This document shows positions 30,777 through 39,355 of a DNA stretch of 64,000 nucleotides, piece by piece (the stretch's first letter is position 1; every line of letters starts with the position of its first letter). Source of the DNA: Neptuniibacter sp. 1_MG-2023 (lineage in GTDB: Bacteria; Pseudomonadota; Gammaproteobacteria; Pseudomonadales; Balneatricaceae); contig NZ_JAUOQR010000002.1 in assembly GCF_030547185.1 (NCBI RefSeq), positions 1 to 64,000 of the forward strand, written 5' to 3'. The translations under genes were made by a program, and so were the position numbers. Under the pieces are notes generated by a model. That model was not told where the DNA came from. It saw only the letters and a program-made list of their open reading frames with translations, and searched no databases.

Positions 30777-31880
30777 GTGTTATTTGGACTATTTAAATTA
30801 TTTGGTAGAAATAAAAAGATCGCTGCTGACAAGAGTGTTAAGCCGGTAAGACCGTCTAATGAATTGACTGGCAAGCCTTTGAAACCTCTCGGACAGCTCG
30901 TAAATGAAGCTTATCATGGACATGATCTTGAGTTGACAAAGGTAGAGTCGCATCCATTTCTTACCGAGTTTGATCTGTTTACTCTCTCTGAGATCGATGA
31001 GGAGCAAGTCACGCGAGCACAGCAGTTGTGCGAAAAACTACCCGATCCGCACCCGGTGCAATCAAAGTTAGCCGGTGGTCTTGATACACCACAGGAGTTG
31101 ATTGAAACACTCGCGACAGATCCAGGCCTCACCGCTGGTGTTCTACAGACGGTGAACTCAGCCGCTTTTGCATTAACCTCACCTATTTCAAGTGTCCAGC
31201 ACGCGGTTAATTACCTTGGTGTTAGTTTTGTTAAAAGTTTAATCTCCCAAGCGGCGATAGCGGATCAAACCAAAAGTTGTTCAGATGTAGAAAAAACCGC
31301 ATTGCAGCGAGTCTGGTTATCCACAGCGGTTGGGAGTGCATTTGCGACCTTATTGGGTCAACATTCGGGCGATCCTCGCCCCTCGGTTCTAGCTACTAAA
31401 GCCCTGTTTTTTAATCTAGGCGACCTAGCTTTTATTCTTGGTGAAAAAGGCGCACACGCTTGGTATGCAGAAGGCATGACGTTGCTAGATAGAGTTAAAG
31501 CGCAGCAACAAACGTGTGGTGTAAATTCGTCTATCGTTGGCTCTGCGTTAGCAAGAAAGTGGGGCTTACCAGCGGAGATTGAGCGTGCCATTGGTAATTC
31601 GATGCTTCCACTCGTTAAAACACCTACGGAATTAGCGTTAAAAGACGATGAGCTGAAAGATAGCATACTACTTTATTTGGCTGGCCGTGTCGGTGATAGT
31701 GTCGCTTATGAAGGCCTACGCGACTTGGCCGAATTTACTATAGAAACAATAGATGAACCTAGCACCTTTCTTATGAAAAGCCATCTAGAGGCTTCTGAGC
31801 AAAAGCTGGTTATTAATCTGCTTTCAGATATTGGGTTTCGTAAGAAATTCAATCGCCTTTTATCTACATTGGCTATTTGA
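30777..31880 (+). CDS. HDOD domain-containing protein
   Basis: 367 residues. The HDOD core, a metal-independent relative of HD phosphohydrolases found in signalling proteins, spans roughly residues 95-290 (LPDPHPVQSKLAGG, AGVLQTVNSAAFAL, ISSVQHAVNYLGVSFVKSL). No catalytic HD pair or output domain is attached. GTG 30777 is chosen because GGAG lies about 10 nt upstream; TTG 30762 would add five residues. It stands alone between the polysaccharide cluster and the redox cassette. Confidence 0.85.
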   Translation: MLFGLFKLFGRNKKIAADKSVKPVRPSNELTGKPLKPLGQLVNEAYHGHDLELTKVESHPFLTEFDLFTLSEIDEEQVTRAQQLCEKLPDPHPVQSKLAGGLDTPQELIETLATDPGLTAGVLQTVNSAAFALTSPISSVQHAVNYLGVSFVKSLISQAAIADQTKSCSDVEKTALQRVWLSTAVGSAFATLLGQHSGDPRPSVLATKALFFNLGDLAFILGEKGAHAWYAEGMTLLDRVKAQQQTCGVNSSIVGSALARKWGLPAEIERAIGNSMLPLVKTPTELALKDDELKDSILLYLAGRVGDSVAYEGLRDLAEFTIETIDEPSTFLMKSHLEASEQKLVINLLSDIGFRKKFNRLLSTLAI

Positions 31881-32016
31881 GCCGAGGGATTATCTAAGGG
31901 TGTATTACCTCTGCTGAGTTCAATAGGTTATTGATATTTATCTGGCTCGATTAATAGGGGATCGCTCTATCATAATCGCTGTTATCCTGTTGTTATTAAA
32001 GGAGCCCTTTTGATAG

Positions 32017-32044
32017 AAAGCGCCTTTATAGGTGCGCTTTTATA
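32017..32044 (+). terminator. Candidate intrinsic terminator after the HDOD gene
   Basis: AAAGCGC (32017-32023) pairs with GCGCTTT (32034-32040) around a loop that can itself pair (CCTTTATAGG); a short TTTTAT tail follows. It lies between the HDOD gene and the convergent kinase gene and could serve both strands. Confidence 0.5.
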
Positions 32045-32136
32045 AGTGCTACTCCTTGATCCGTGTTAACGTTTTTCTAAGCTTAGTCTTTAAAGCTAAA
32101 TAGAGCAGGGGCTTTTCGAATAACTAATTCCAGCGT

Positions 32137-33486
32137 TCACTCATCGAACAGCGAAAAATCAACGCTGACTTCAAAGCCATCTTCTCGTCCCGTCGCGGGG
32201 GAGTTAAATGTCATCGTTGCGCCCACGCCCGTAACGATGGCATCGACAATGGCTAAGCCAAGCCCTAAACCTTGCGCCTTAGTCGCGGATCTAACGAACC
32301 GGTGCTGCAGTCGCGCAAGAGTTTCGGCAGGAATAACCCGAGCACTATTAACAATATTTAATATCCCGTTGGCAGAAAAGCTAACCTCGATCGGCTGGTC
32401 TGAGTCGCCATGTTTTATCGCATTGTCGATTAAATTGCGCACCAAAATAGCAAAGGCATCGGGATCTATAGTCGATTTAAATTCGCTGGGCGGTAACGTT
32501 AACCTAATAGTTGCTGCGGGAGCCGATCGCTGGCTGTCATCAACAATCAGCTGCAATAGATTTATGAGATCACTCTGCTGCGTTGATAACAGACCGCCCC
32601 CTTCCACCTTGGCTAACTGCATCAGCTTTTCTGACAAAGCGGATAAGCCTCGGATGGTCGTTTCAACTTTCTGCATCTTCTCTTTAAGTGGGCTATCTGA
32701 AACCCCGTGTTGCAGGCGCTGAATCTGAGCCAATGCCGTTGCAATAGGCGTGCGCAACTCATGGGCACTATTGGCGGTAAAGGATCGTTCCGATTCTAAG
32801 GCTCGGCGTAAGCGTTCCAATAAGTCATTTACCGAGGTAGCGATCGTGTGAAGCTCGGTTGGCAGGTCTTTGGTTTCAATCGGTGAAAGATCACCACTAC
32901 CACGGGATTCAATCGCTTTTCTATAAACCAGCACGTGACGCAAACTGTATCGTACAAAGGCCCAGGTCCCGATAAAGCAGAGCGGGATCAACAAGAGGAG
33001 TGGCCAGAGTAAGCTAGCGGCCATTGCAAAGATGGCTTTTCGCCTTTGAGTTAGAGGCTCGGCAACCTCGATGTGTAATGTATTTTGTACTGCCCACGCC
33101 CCATAAAATCGGTAATTTTCCGATGAACTAAAACCTTTTAATAACGTTTTATTGAACATCAGCGGATCCGCATTATGGGATTGCAATAAAATCGTGCCTG
33201 ACGCATCACGTACAAGGTATACCAGCGGTTCATCGTGGGCTTCGAATGACATGATTTGTTGTAATTGCCCTGGCTCCTCTCGGTTGGTTATCTCAACTAC
33301 CGCAAGGGGCATGATACGTTGAGCGGTTTCGGCCAATGCGCTATCGAAGAGGGTATTCAGCTTATTCTGTGAAACATAGACGGTGCTCAATAGCGCCAAT
33401 AACCAGAGTAAAGTCACACCCAAGGTTAAGCCAATACCTAAGGTTTTTTGGAGACTTTTTGGTGCCTTTATCTGCGTTGATCTCAT
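32137..33486 (-). CDS. Sensor histidine kinase (QseC/PmrB type)
   Basis: 449 residues. Two membrane helices (about 20-42 and 155-180) bracket a periplasmic sensor region. A HAMP-like stretch follows, then the phospho-acceptor motif RSFTANSAHELRTPIATALA (His near 245) and the ATPase motifs LVRNLIDNAIKHG and GLGLGLAIVDAIV. It overlaps the regulator gene by 4 bp, so they form one operon. The signal is unknown; divergent redox genes suggest metal or redox stress. Confidence 0.93.
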   Translation of the reverse strand: MRSTQIKAPKSLQKTLGIGLTLGVTLLWLLALLSTVYVSQNKLNTLFDSALAETAQRIMPLAVVEITNREEPGQLQQIMSFEAHDEPLVYLVRDASGTILLQSHNADPLMFNKTLLKGFSSSENYRFYGAWAVQNTLHIEVAEPLTQRRKAIFAMAASLLWPLLLLIPLCFIGTWAFVRYSLRHVLVYRKAIESRGSGDLSPIETKDLPTELHTIATSVNDLLERLRRALESERSFTANSAHELRTPIATALAQIQRLQHGVSDSPLKEKMQKVETTIRGLSALSEKLMQLAKVEGGGLLSTQQSDLINLLQLIVDDSQRSAPAATIRLTLPPSEFKSTIDPDAFAILVRNLIDNAIKHGDSDQPIEVSFSANGILNIVNSARVIPAETLARLQHRFVRSATKAQGLGLGLAIVDAIVTGVGATMTFNSPATGREDGFEVSVDFSLFDE

Positions 33487-34142
33487 GAGGACCTCATGCG
33501 ATAGCCTAGTCCGCGCACTGTTTCTAACTGGCCTTTATCCAGTTTTTTCCGTAGCCGACTGACATAAACTTCAATGGTATTACTTTCGATCTCGGCGCCA
33601 AAAGCATAAAGGTGATCTTCCAACTGTGACTTCGAGAGGACGTTGCCTGGATGTTGAACAAAGGCTTCAAACAGCGCCCACTCTCGGGCCGTTAAATTGA
33701 TGGCCACACCCTCACGAGAAATAAAGTGTTTGTTGAGATCGACGTCTAATGTGCCAACCTTAATGATAGGGTTTGGGTTGCCACTGTAACGTCTAGAAAC
33801 AGCAGCGATGCGCGCGGAAAGCTCTGATAGATCAAAGGGTTTTACCAGATAATCATCCGCGCCGGCATTTAATCCTTCGATACGATCAGACAGTTGATCT
33901 CTGGCGGTTAAAATAATCACGGGCGTTGCTTCACCGGACCTGCGTATCTTTTTCAACAGATCAATTCCGTTGCCGTCCGGCAGCATGAGATCAAGCAGAA
34001 TCAGATCATAATGGGTGATCTGTAGGCTGGCGTCCGCATGGGACAGATTTTTAACCCAATCGACCGCGTGCCCTTCATCGCTGATCTGATCTCGTATGAC
34101 TTCCCCTAAACCCTCGGCATCCTCTACCAGTAATAATCGCAT
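33483..34142 (-). CDS. OmpR-family response regulator (QseB/PmrA type)
   Basis: 219 residues: receiver domain with phospho-acceptor D51 in YDLILLDLMLPDGNGIDLLK and Lys in DDYLVKPFDLSEL, then a winged-helix DNA-binding domain (TAREWALFEAFVQHPGNVLS, IEVYVSRLRKKLDKG, VRGLGYRM). It likely binds the three TCAG-N7-TCAG boxes upstream of itself, the ferric reductase and the PepSY gene. Box spacing of 11 bp fits an OmpR-family dimer on direct repeats. Confidence 0.94.
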   Translation of the reverse strand: MRLLLVEDAEGLGEVIRDQISDEGHAVDWVKNLSHADASLQITHYDLILLDLMLPDGNGIDLLKKIRRSGEATPVIILTARDQLSDRIEGLNAGADDYLVKPFDLSELSARIAAVSRRYSGNPNPIIKVGTLDVDLNKHFISREGVAINLTAREWALFEAFVQHPGNVLSKSQLEDHLYAFGAEIESNTIEVYVSRLRKKLDKGQLETVRGLGYRMRSS

Positions 34143-34185
34143 CTCTTATCCTTAGATCTTCGCAGTCAGGCTGATCATAACCACA

Positions 34186-34208
34186 ATTCCTGACAATAAA
34201 CTGAAAGC
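34186..34208 (-). promoter_or_regulatory. Candidate regulator box 1 (facing the two-component operon)
   Basis: On the - strand this reads GCTTTCAGTTTATTGTCAGG then AAT: two TCAG half-sites spaced 11 bp apart. Twelve bases are the exact reverse complement of part of box 2 (34302-34313). It lies about 45 bp upstream of the regulator start, pointing at it, suggesting autoregulation. Confidence 0.6.
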
Positions 34209-34290
34209 GCCGTGATTAATAATATCAACACATAAGCTCTCTTACAGTTTACGCCTCACTGATTGATTAGGCTCGACTAATCCAGCTAAT

Positions 34291-34313
34291 GCCTTCAGCT
34301 GATTGTCAGGAAT
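34291..34313 (+). promoter_or_regulatory. Candidate regulator box 2 (facing the ferric reductase gene)
   Basis: GCCTTCAGCTGATTGTCAGG then AAT: TCAG half-sites at 34295 and 34306 (11-bp period). It is nearly identical to box 3 and ends about 42 bp before the ferric reductase start, a fitting position for activation by an OmpR-type regulator. Confidence 0.65.
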
Positions 34314-34355
34314 AGGCGATAACATACGTACTAAATGCAGTACGGGATGACTAAG

Positions 34356-35690
34356 ATGAAACCGAAAAAACTCAACATTACCCTGGCACTGATCACCGCC
34401 GGCATTCTGATTATCTGGGGCTGGAGCTACCAGATGAGCACGACGGTAAAGGCTTCACTACCTTGGGAGATTTATGACAACGGCCTCTATCTGAGCGGCT
34501 TGTTATCCATCGCATTTATGTCTGTGACTATGATGCTGGCTACTCGTCCAGTTTGGTTAGAAACATCCTTTAATGGTCTCGATCAAATTTATCGCCTGCA
34601 TAAATGGGCCGGTATTCTAGCGGTTGTTTTTGCCCTATCTCACTGGTTAATTGAGATGGGTGATGATCTAGTTAAAGCGCTCTTTGGCCGAGCGGGACGT
34701 TTGCCTGAGCAAGACTTTTCAGGTTTTACCCATATGATGAGGGAGGCGGCAGAAGGGATTGGCGAATGGGGTGTCTATCTGGTATTTGCCATGCTGATAC
34801 TGACTCTCTGGAAACGCTTTCCTTACAACCTCTGGCACTCTGTGCACCGTGCTATGCCGTTTATTTATCTAGCACTCGCTTTCCACGCGGTCTGGCTAGC
34901 GCCTTTGGTTTGGTGGCAACAGCCCATTGGCTGGCTGATGGGATTATTACTCGCAGGCGGTAGTTTCGCTAGCCTCTTATCGATCAAAGGGCTAATAGGG
35001 AGATCACGGCAGGTGCAGGGCTCCATCACCTCGATCGCAACATCAGCCATGGGTATCACCGAAGTGAAGTGTCAGTTGGAGCGCCCATGGAAAGGTCACC
35101 GTGCCGGCCAGTTTGCGTTTGTGACCTTTGAGCCTAGCGAGGGTGCCCACCCTTTTACCATTGCCAGTGCGGATCATGGTAATGGTCAGATCACCTTTCA
35201 CATTAAAGGGTTAGGCGACTATACGCGGCAGTTGGGCTATCGGTTAGCAATCGGCCACCCCATTACCGTTGAGGGACCTTATGGAGAGTTCAACTTCAAA
35301 CAGCGAAAACAGAATGCGGCACAAATTTGGATCGCCGGCGGGATTGGTGTCACCCCTTTCTTAGCATGGCTTGAAGCACTGCAAAATCAGCGGGAAGACT
35401 CTCTCGAAGCTGAACTGCATTATTCCACCCATGATGGCATGACAGATCCTTTTGTTAAGCGATTACAGACAGCCTGTAACGGTTTAAGCGGCATCCAGTT
35501 GCAGATACATGACAGCAGTCAGGGCCACAAACTCACGGCTGAACAACTCCTCACACAACACCCTAAGGCAAAAGCGATGGAGGTTTGGTTTTGTGGTCCC
35601 TCAAGCTGGGCCAATACCTTAGAAAAAGAGCTACGTGAAAATTTACAAGGGTCTCTGTCGTTCCGACAGGAAGCATTTGAACTGCGCTAA
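34356..35690 (+). CDS. Ferric-reductase-like transmembrane protein with FAD/NAD(P)H module
   Basis: 444 residues. N-terminal ~210 residues: about six membrane helices of the ferric-reductase-like family, with His residues likely to bind haem (HKWAGILAVVFALSHWLIE; LWHSVHRAMPFIYLALAFH). The C-terminal flavoprotein part shows HPFTIASADHGNGQITFHIK (FAD) and IWIAGGIGVTPFLAWLEAL (NAD(P)H). Likely passes electrons from NAD(P)H through FAD and haem across the membrane. ATG 34356 has GGGA 8 nt upstream; in-frame ATGs at 34347 and 34335 are possible. GC content is visibly higher than in the flanking backbone. Confidence 0.9.
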   Translation: MKPKKLNITLALITAGILIIWGWSYQMSTTVKASLPWEIYDNGLYLSGLLSIAFMSVTMMLATRPVWLETSFNGLDQIYRLHKWAGILAVVFALSHWLIEMGDDLVKALFGRAGRLPEQDFSGFTHMMREAAEGIGEWGVYLVFAMLILTLWKRFPYNLWHSVHRAMPFIYLALAFHAVWLAPLVWWQQPIGWLMGLLLAGGSFASLLSIKGLIGRSRQVQGSITSIATSAMGITEVKCQLERPWKGHRAGQFAFVTFEPSEGAHPFTIASADHGNGQITFHIKGLGDYTRQLGYRLAIGHPITVEGPYGEFNFKQRKQNAAQIWIAGGIGVTPFLAWLEALQNQREDSLEAELHYSTHDGMTDPFVKRLQTACNGLSGIQLQIHDSSQGHKLTAEQLLTQHPKAKAMEVWFCGPSSWANTLEKELRENLQGSLSFRQEAFELR

Positions 35691-35706
35691 ACCTATAACA
35701 CTGACC

Positions 35707-35728
35707 GCCTTCAGCTGAATGTCAGCAA
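35707..35728 (+). promoter_or_regulatory. Candidate regulator box 3 (upstream of the PepSY gene)
   Basis: GCCTTCAGCTGAATGTCAGC then AA: TCAG half-sites at 35711 and 35722, differing from box 2 at only two positions in the 21-base core. It lies in the 79-bp gap before the PepSY gene, implying a second regulated promoter inside the cassette. Confidence 0.65.
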
Positions 35729-35769
35729 AGAGGTTTAGGATAAACAATGAAGTCATTAGGAGGTACAAC

Positions 35770-36159
35770 ATGAAAAACACACTAATTACTGCCTTTTTAA
35801 GCACCTGCTTGATCAGTGGTGCCGCGCTAGCCAGCGATGATTGCACCGATCCAACCGTTGATTGGCAACCTAAAGAGCGTCTTCGTCAGATGATGCTAGA
35901 CAATGGCTGGGAGGTAAAGCGCATCAAAGTGGACGATGGCTGTTATGAGCTCAAAGGACGAGATCGCAAAGGTCATCGAGTTGAAGCGAAATTCTCACCC
36001 GCTTCACTAAGGATTATCGAACTTGAAATAAAATTTGATGATTCAGATGACGCATCCGACTACCTGAACTTAGGTAATCAAGCCCAACCATCATCAACTA
36101 GCGACTTAAACTTCGGTAGTAACACGCCAACAAACAAACCAAAAGTCACAATCGAATAA
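35770..36159 (+). CDS. Small periplasmic PepSY-domain protein
   Basis: 129 residues. A clear signal peptide (MKNTLITAFLSTCLISGAALA) precedes one PepSY-type domain (RLRQMMLDNGWEVKRIKVDD, GCYELKGRDRKGHRVEAKFS). A polar Ser/Thr/Pro-rich tail follows. The start is fixed by AGGAGGT seven bases upstream of the ATG. PepSY domains commonly accompany membrane redox modules or sensors. First gene of a PepSY-DUF2271-reductase unit. Confidence 0.87.
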   Translation: MKNTLITAFLSTCLISGAALASDDCTDPTVDWQPKERLRQMMLDNGWEVKRIKVDDGCYELKGRDRKGHRVEAKFSPASLRIIELEIKFDDSDDASDYLNLGNQAQPSSTSDLNFGSNTPTNKPKVTIE

Positions 36160-36172
36160 GGGAGATAAAACC

Positions 36173-36643
36173 ATGAAACGTTTCGCAATAATCCTGTGTT
36201 TGATGGCTGCAGCTTTACTGTCCTCGCAATCTTATGCACGTGATGTCACCTTGACCACTCAGCTAAAAAACTATGGCGGTGATGGTGCTTATCTAGCCAT
36301 CTATTTAACCAATGCCGACGGTCAGTATCAAAAAACGTTATGGGTGGCAGGGAAAAAATCAAAATATTACAAACACTTGAGCGGCTGGGCACGGGGGAGT
36401 GGTCAACGTAAAAGTGAATACGATGGACTGTCCGGTGCCAGCGTTACAGAGGGCAAGACATTAACGGTCACCCTTGATCTAGCCGACACCTATATTGATG
36501 CAGGATTTCAGCTCCACATTGATACCGCTGTCGAAGATATGCGAGATAACCGTAATGATGTTGTCGTGCCATTAACCAGTGAAGGGGTCGATAAACCCAA
36601 TAATGGCCGCGGTTATATCAAAACGTTCACCTACTCGTTTTAA
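36173..36643 (+). CDS. DUF2271 periplasmic protein
   Basis: 156 residues with a signal peptide ending at about SSQSYA. The mature part (NYGGDGAYLAIYLTNADGQY, KTLWVAGKKSKYYKHLSGW) matches DUF2271. DUF2271 genes are frequently found next to PepSY membrane proteins and the flavin transferase ApbE; no ApbE is present here. The ATG follows AGGGAG. Role unknown, possibly a periplasmic partner of the neighbouring reductase. Confidence 0.85.
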   Translation: MKRFAIILCLMAAALLSSQSYARDVTLTTQLKNYGGDGAYLAIYLTNADGQYQKTLWVAGKKSKYYKHLSGWARGSGQRKSEYDGLSGASVTEGKTLTVTLDLADTYIDAGFQLHIDTAVEDMRDNRNDVVVPLTSEGVDKPNNGRGYIKTFTYSF

Positions 36644-36665
36644 ATGACTGCCTAGGAACCCCGTC

Positions 36666-38888
36666 ATGTTACGTCAGTTTCACTCCCTGTCCGGCTTAAT
36701 AGCAACACTGTTCGTTGTGCTGCTCACCATCTCCGGTGCTGTGCTTTCGCTTGATCCGATTTTAGAGCGCTCACAGGCTAAAATAGCGGGCACATCATCA
36801 ATCAGCGTGGCGGAGCTAGCGGGTAAGCTTATCACTCGCTACCCTGGCATCGAGCAAATACAACGACATCCGTCAGGCAGTATCATTGTTTACTTTACTG
36901 ACGGCGACCAAACAGGAGCGGACCTAATCAACCCGCTAACGGGGGCAACGATTGGCGCCTATTCCAGCTCACCCATTATGGTATGGATAAAAAACCTGCA
37001 CCGTTCTTATCTGTTAGGGACTCCTGGACGAGTGATGGCTGGGGCTGCCGCTTTCTTTATGCTGCTGTTAACCTTTTCCGGTGCCGTCATGTTGAGCAAT
37101 CGCCTCGGCGGTTGGCGCCATATTTTTCGACCGATCCAAGGGCCCGTTAAGCAACGACTACATACAGAGGTCGGTCGAGTGGCGGTACTGGGCCTGATAT
37201 TATCGGCTTCCACCGGCCTGTATATGTCAGCCATGACTTTTGAGTTGATACCCGACTACTCATCGGCTGAGCCCGATTTTCCAACCCATGTCGATGGCGG
37301 TGTGCCTGCACCCATTGATACTCTGTCGGCATTAAAAGCGATTCCGGTTACCGAGTTCAGAGAGCTGGTTTATCCCTATCCAAACGACCCAATGGGCGTT
37401 TACTCAATTACCACCGATCAAGGGAGCGGCTTTGTTGATCAAGTAACCGGTCAGCTGCTCTCTTATCAAGCTTACGGTAATCCACAAAAGCTCTATGAGT
37501 TTATCTACATGTTACACACCGGCAAAGGGCTATGGTGGCTTGGCCTATTGCTTGGCTTGAGTGCGCTCACTGTGCCATTGATGGCATGGACCGGCATCCA
37601 GATCTGGTGGAAGCGTAAGCAATCCGCCACAACCATTAACCATAATAGCGCTGCTCGCGTTGCCGATACCATCATTCTGGTTGGCAGTGAAAGTAACAGT
37701 ACTTGGGGCTTTGCCAAAACCCTGCATGACGCCCTTTATCGCTTAGGATTTCAGGTTCACACCGCATCCATGAATCAGGTTGGCCATCATTATCCACAGG
37801 CAAAACGGATGTTTATGCTGACCGCCACCTATGGGGATGGTGACGCACCGGCATCGGCGAATCATTTTCTGACACGACTGGCGAAAATGTCGAAGACACC
37901 CGATGTTCCTGTTGCCGTATTAGGTTTTGGTGATCGACAGTTCCCTGAGTTCTGCCAGTTTGCTAAAGAGGTTGAGGCCGCGCTCATCACCAAGGGCTGG
38001 CCGCAGCTACTGCCACTCGAAACCATCCATCGACAATCGCCACAGGAGTTTGCCCGCTGGGGCCATGCTGTGGGTTGCGTCATCAATAGGGAATTAACAC
38101 TCGAGCATATCCCGGTTCATCCCGCTAGCACGACGTTAACGCTTGTCGAACGCGTCGATTACGGTGCAGCGGTGCAAGCACCAACGGCGGTCTTACGCTT
38201 CAAGTCATCGGTAGAGCGTAGTAACGGTCTGTTAAATCGTTTACTGAGACGCACCGGTTTACCGCATTTTGATGCGGGTGATCTTGTGGGTATCTTAGCC
38301 CCAGGCAGCAGTGTGCCGCGGTTTTATTCGTTAGCATCCGCATCGAAGAATGGCATGCTCGAGATCTGCGTTCGTCATCATCCTGACGGTTTATGCTCAG
38401 GTTTTCTTCATGGATTATCCGTTGGTGACACCATTGAGGCTTTCATTAAGCTTAATCCGAGCTTTCGCCCAGCATCGGGCAAAGCACCGATAATACTGAT
38501 CGGCGCGGGCACCGGCATTGGGCCGTTAGTCGGTTTTATCCGCAACAATAAAGCACATCACCCGATACACCTTTATTGGGGCGGTCGTAGTCCACAGTCT
38601 GATTTTCTCTATGAGACAGAGCTTAAGCGCTACCTAAAAGATCAGCGGTTAACTAAATTGAATCCGGTTTTCTCCCGCATCAACCAAGGCGCATATGTGC
38701 AGAATAAGATTACTGAAGATGACGTGGTGCTACGTCAATTGATCGAGGAGGGGGCGCAGCTTTTAATATGTGGCGGTCGTAACATGGCGAGTAGCGTTGC
38801 GGCGGCACTGGACAAGGTAATTGCCCCGCTGGGGATCGATGTGGCGACACTGAAAGCTCAGTGGCGCTACCGTGAAGATGTTTATTAA
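36666..38888 (+). CDS. PepSY-TM / flavodoxin / FAD-NAD(P)H reductase fusion
   Basis: 740 residues. Residues ~1-330 are a PepSY-associated transmembrane unit (helices near 10-30, 122-145, 173-195 and 285-310) with His residues (KNLHRSYLLG, YMLHTGKGLWWLG). A flavodoxin domain follows (ILVGSESNSTWGFAKTLHDA, LTATYGDGDAPASA, VLGFGDRQFPEF). A cytochrome-P450-reductase-type module ends the protein: RFYSLASAS (FAD), IILIGAGTGIGPLVGFI and LYWGGRSPQSDFLYE (NAD(P)H). This gives a full path NAD(P)H to FAD to FMN to membrane. Likely substrates are ferric chelates or periplasmic flavin/haem partners; not proven. Confidence 0.9.
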   Translation: MLRQFHSLSGLIATLFVVLLTISGAVLSLDPILERSQAKIAGTSSISVAELAGKLITRYPGIEQIQRHPSGSIIVYFTDGDQTGADLINPLTGATIGAYSSSPIMVWIKNLHRSYLLGTPGRVMAGAAAFFMLLLTFSGAVMLSNRLGGWRHIFRPIQGPVKQRLHTEVGRVAVLGLILSASTGLYMSAMTFELIPDYSSAEPDFPTHVDGGVPAPIDTLSALKAIPVTEFRELVYPYPNDPMGVYSITTDQGSGFVDQVTGQLLSYQAYGNPQKLYEFIYMLHTGKGLWWLGLLLGLSALTVPLMAWTGIQIWWKRKQSATTINHNSAARVADTIILVGSESNSTWGFAKTLHDALYRLGFQVHTASMNQVGHHYPQAKRMFMLTATYGDGDAPASANHFLTRLAKMSKTPDVPVAVLGFGDRQFPEFCQFAKEVEAALITKGWPQLLPLETIHRQSPQEFARWGHAVGCVINRELTLEHIPVHPASTTLTLVERVDYGAAVQAPTAVLRFKSSVERSNGLLNRLLRRTGLPHFDAGDLVGILAPGSSVPRFYSLASASKNGMLEICVRHHPDGLCSGFLHGLSVGDTIEAFIKLNPSFRPASGKAPIILIGAGTGIGPLVGFIRNNKAHHPIHLYWGGRSPQSDFLYETELKRYLKDQRLTKLNPVFSRINQGAYVQNKITEDDVVLRQLIEEGAQLLICGGRNMASSVAAALDKVIAPLGIDVATLKAQWRYREDVY

Positions 38889-39130
38889 CTGATCCATTGG
38901 ATGGGTCGCTAAGCCAAGTTGTTTTCTGATGAGATCCTTTTTCGGCGATTAAGCGGATGGAAAAAGAACATTTTTTTATATCTAGGGGAGCTGTATTAAC
39001 TGTTAGGTACTGGTTATGTATCTAAATGAAAAAGGGGAAGTTCTGAATAGATAAGTAGATTAATCAGAACTCAGTTGAGTTGTTTTTGATCGCTACTTAG
39101 GCTATAACTAATTGATTTAATTGAATAAAG

Positions 39131-39207
39131 TGGTGGGCCTAGCAGGACTCGAACCTGCGACCGATCGATTATGAGTCGAGCGCTCTAACCAACTGAGCTA
39201 TAGGCCC
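39131..39207 (-). tRNA. ileX: tRNA-Ile2 (anticodon CAU, lysidine-type)
   Basis: 77 nt including encoded CCA. On the - strand it starts GGGCCTATAGCTCAGTTGGT and ends with TTCGAGTCC, an acceptor stem pairing GGGCCTA with TAGGCCC, then ACCA. The anticodon loop CTCATAA has CAT at 34-36. It resembles E. coli ileX (loop and stem TCGACTCATAATCGA versus GCGACTCATAATCGC) rather than tRNA-Met, and ileX also neighbours rpoD in E. coli. The C34 would be modified by TilS to read AUA. Confidence 0.93.
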
Positions 39208-39298
39208 TCAGATGCAAGAATTCTCTTGCGAAACCAATACGATATTTATCAAAACTGAGTTAATATCATTTGGTTTGAGGTTCTCCTAAAAGGAGAGG

Positions 39299-39331
39299 GC
39301 GCCAATAATACCTAGTCAGAATCATTGGCGC
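39299..39331 (-). terminator. Candidate terminator downstream of rpoD
   Basis: GCGCCAAT (39299-39306) and ATTGGCGC (39324-39331) are perfect inverted repeats with a 17-base loop; on the - strand a CCTCTCCTTTT stretch follows. The position, 25 bp after the rpoD stop, fits a transcript end; the T tract is weak. Confidence 0.42.
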
Positions 39332-39355
39332 AATAGTTTGATTTAAAAGAATTTA

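Noticed and set aside
32237-32722. 161-codon + strand open frame
   Set aside because: Antisense to the kinase catalytic region; composition and lack of motifs mark it as a shadow.
39039-39071. Inverted repeat AGTTCTGA...TCAGAACT with 17-base spacer
   Set aside because: Real but short, no T tract and no nearby promoter; nothing more can be said.
38889-39130. Genomic-island attachment site at tRNA-Ile2
   Set aside because: No integrase and no second copy of the tRNA 3' end seen in the window.
39131-39207. tRNA-Met because of the CAU anticodon
   Set aside because: The anticodon arm and acceptor stem resemble tRNA-Ile2 (ileX), and the position beside rpoD matches ileX in E. coli.
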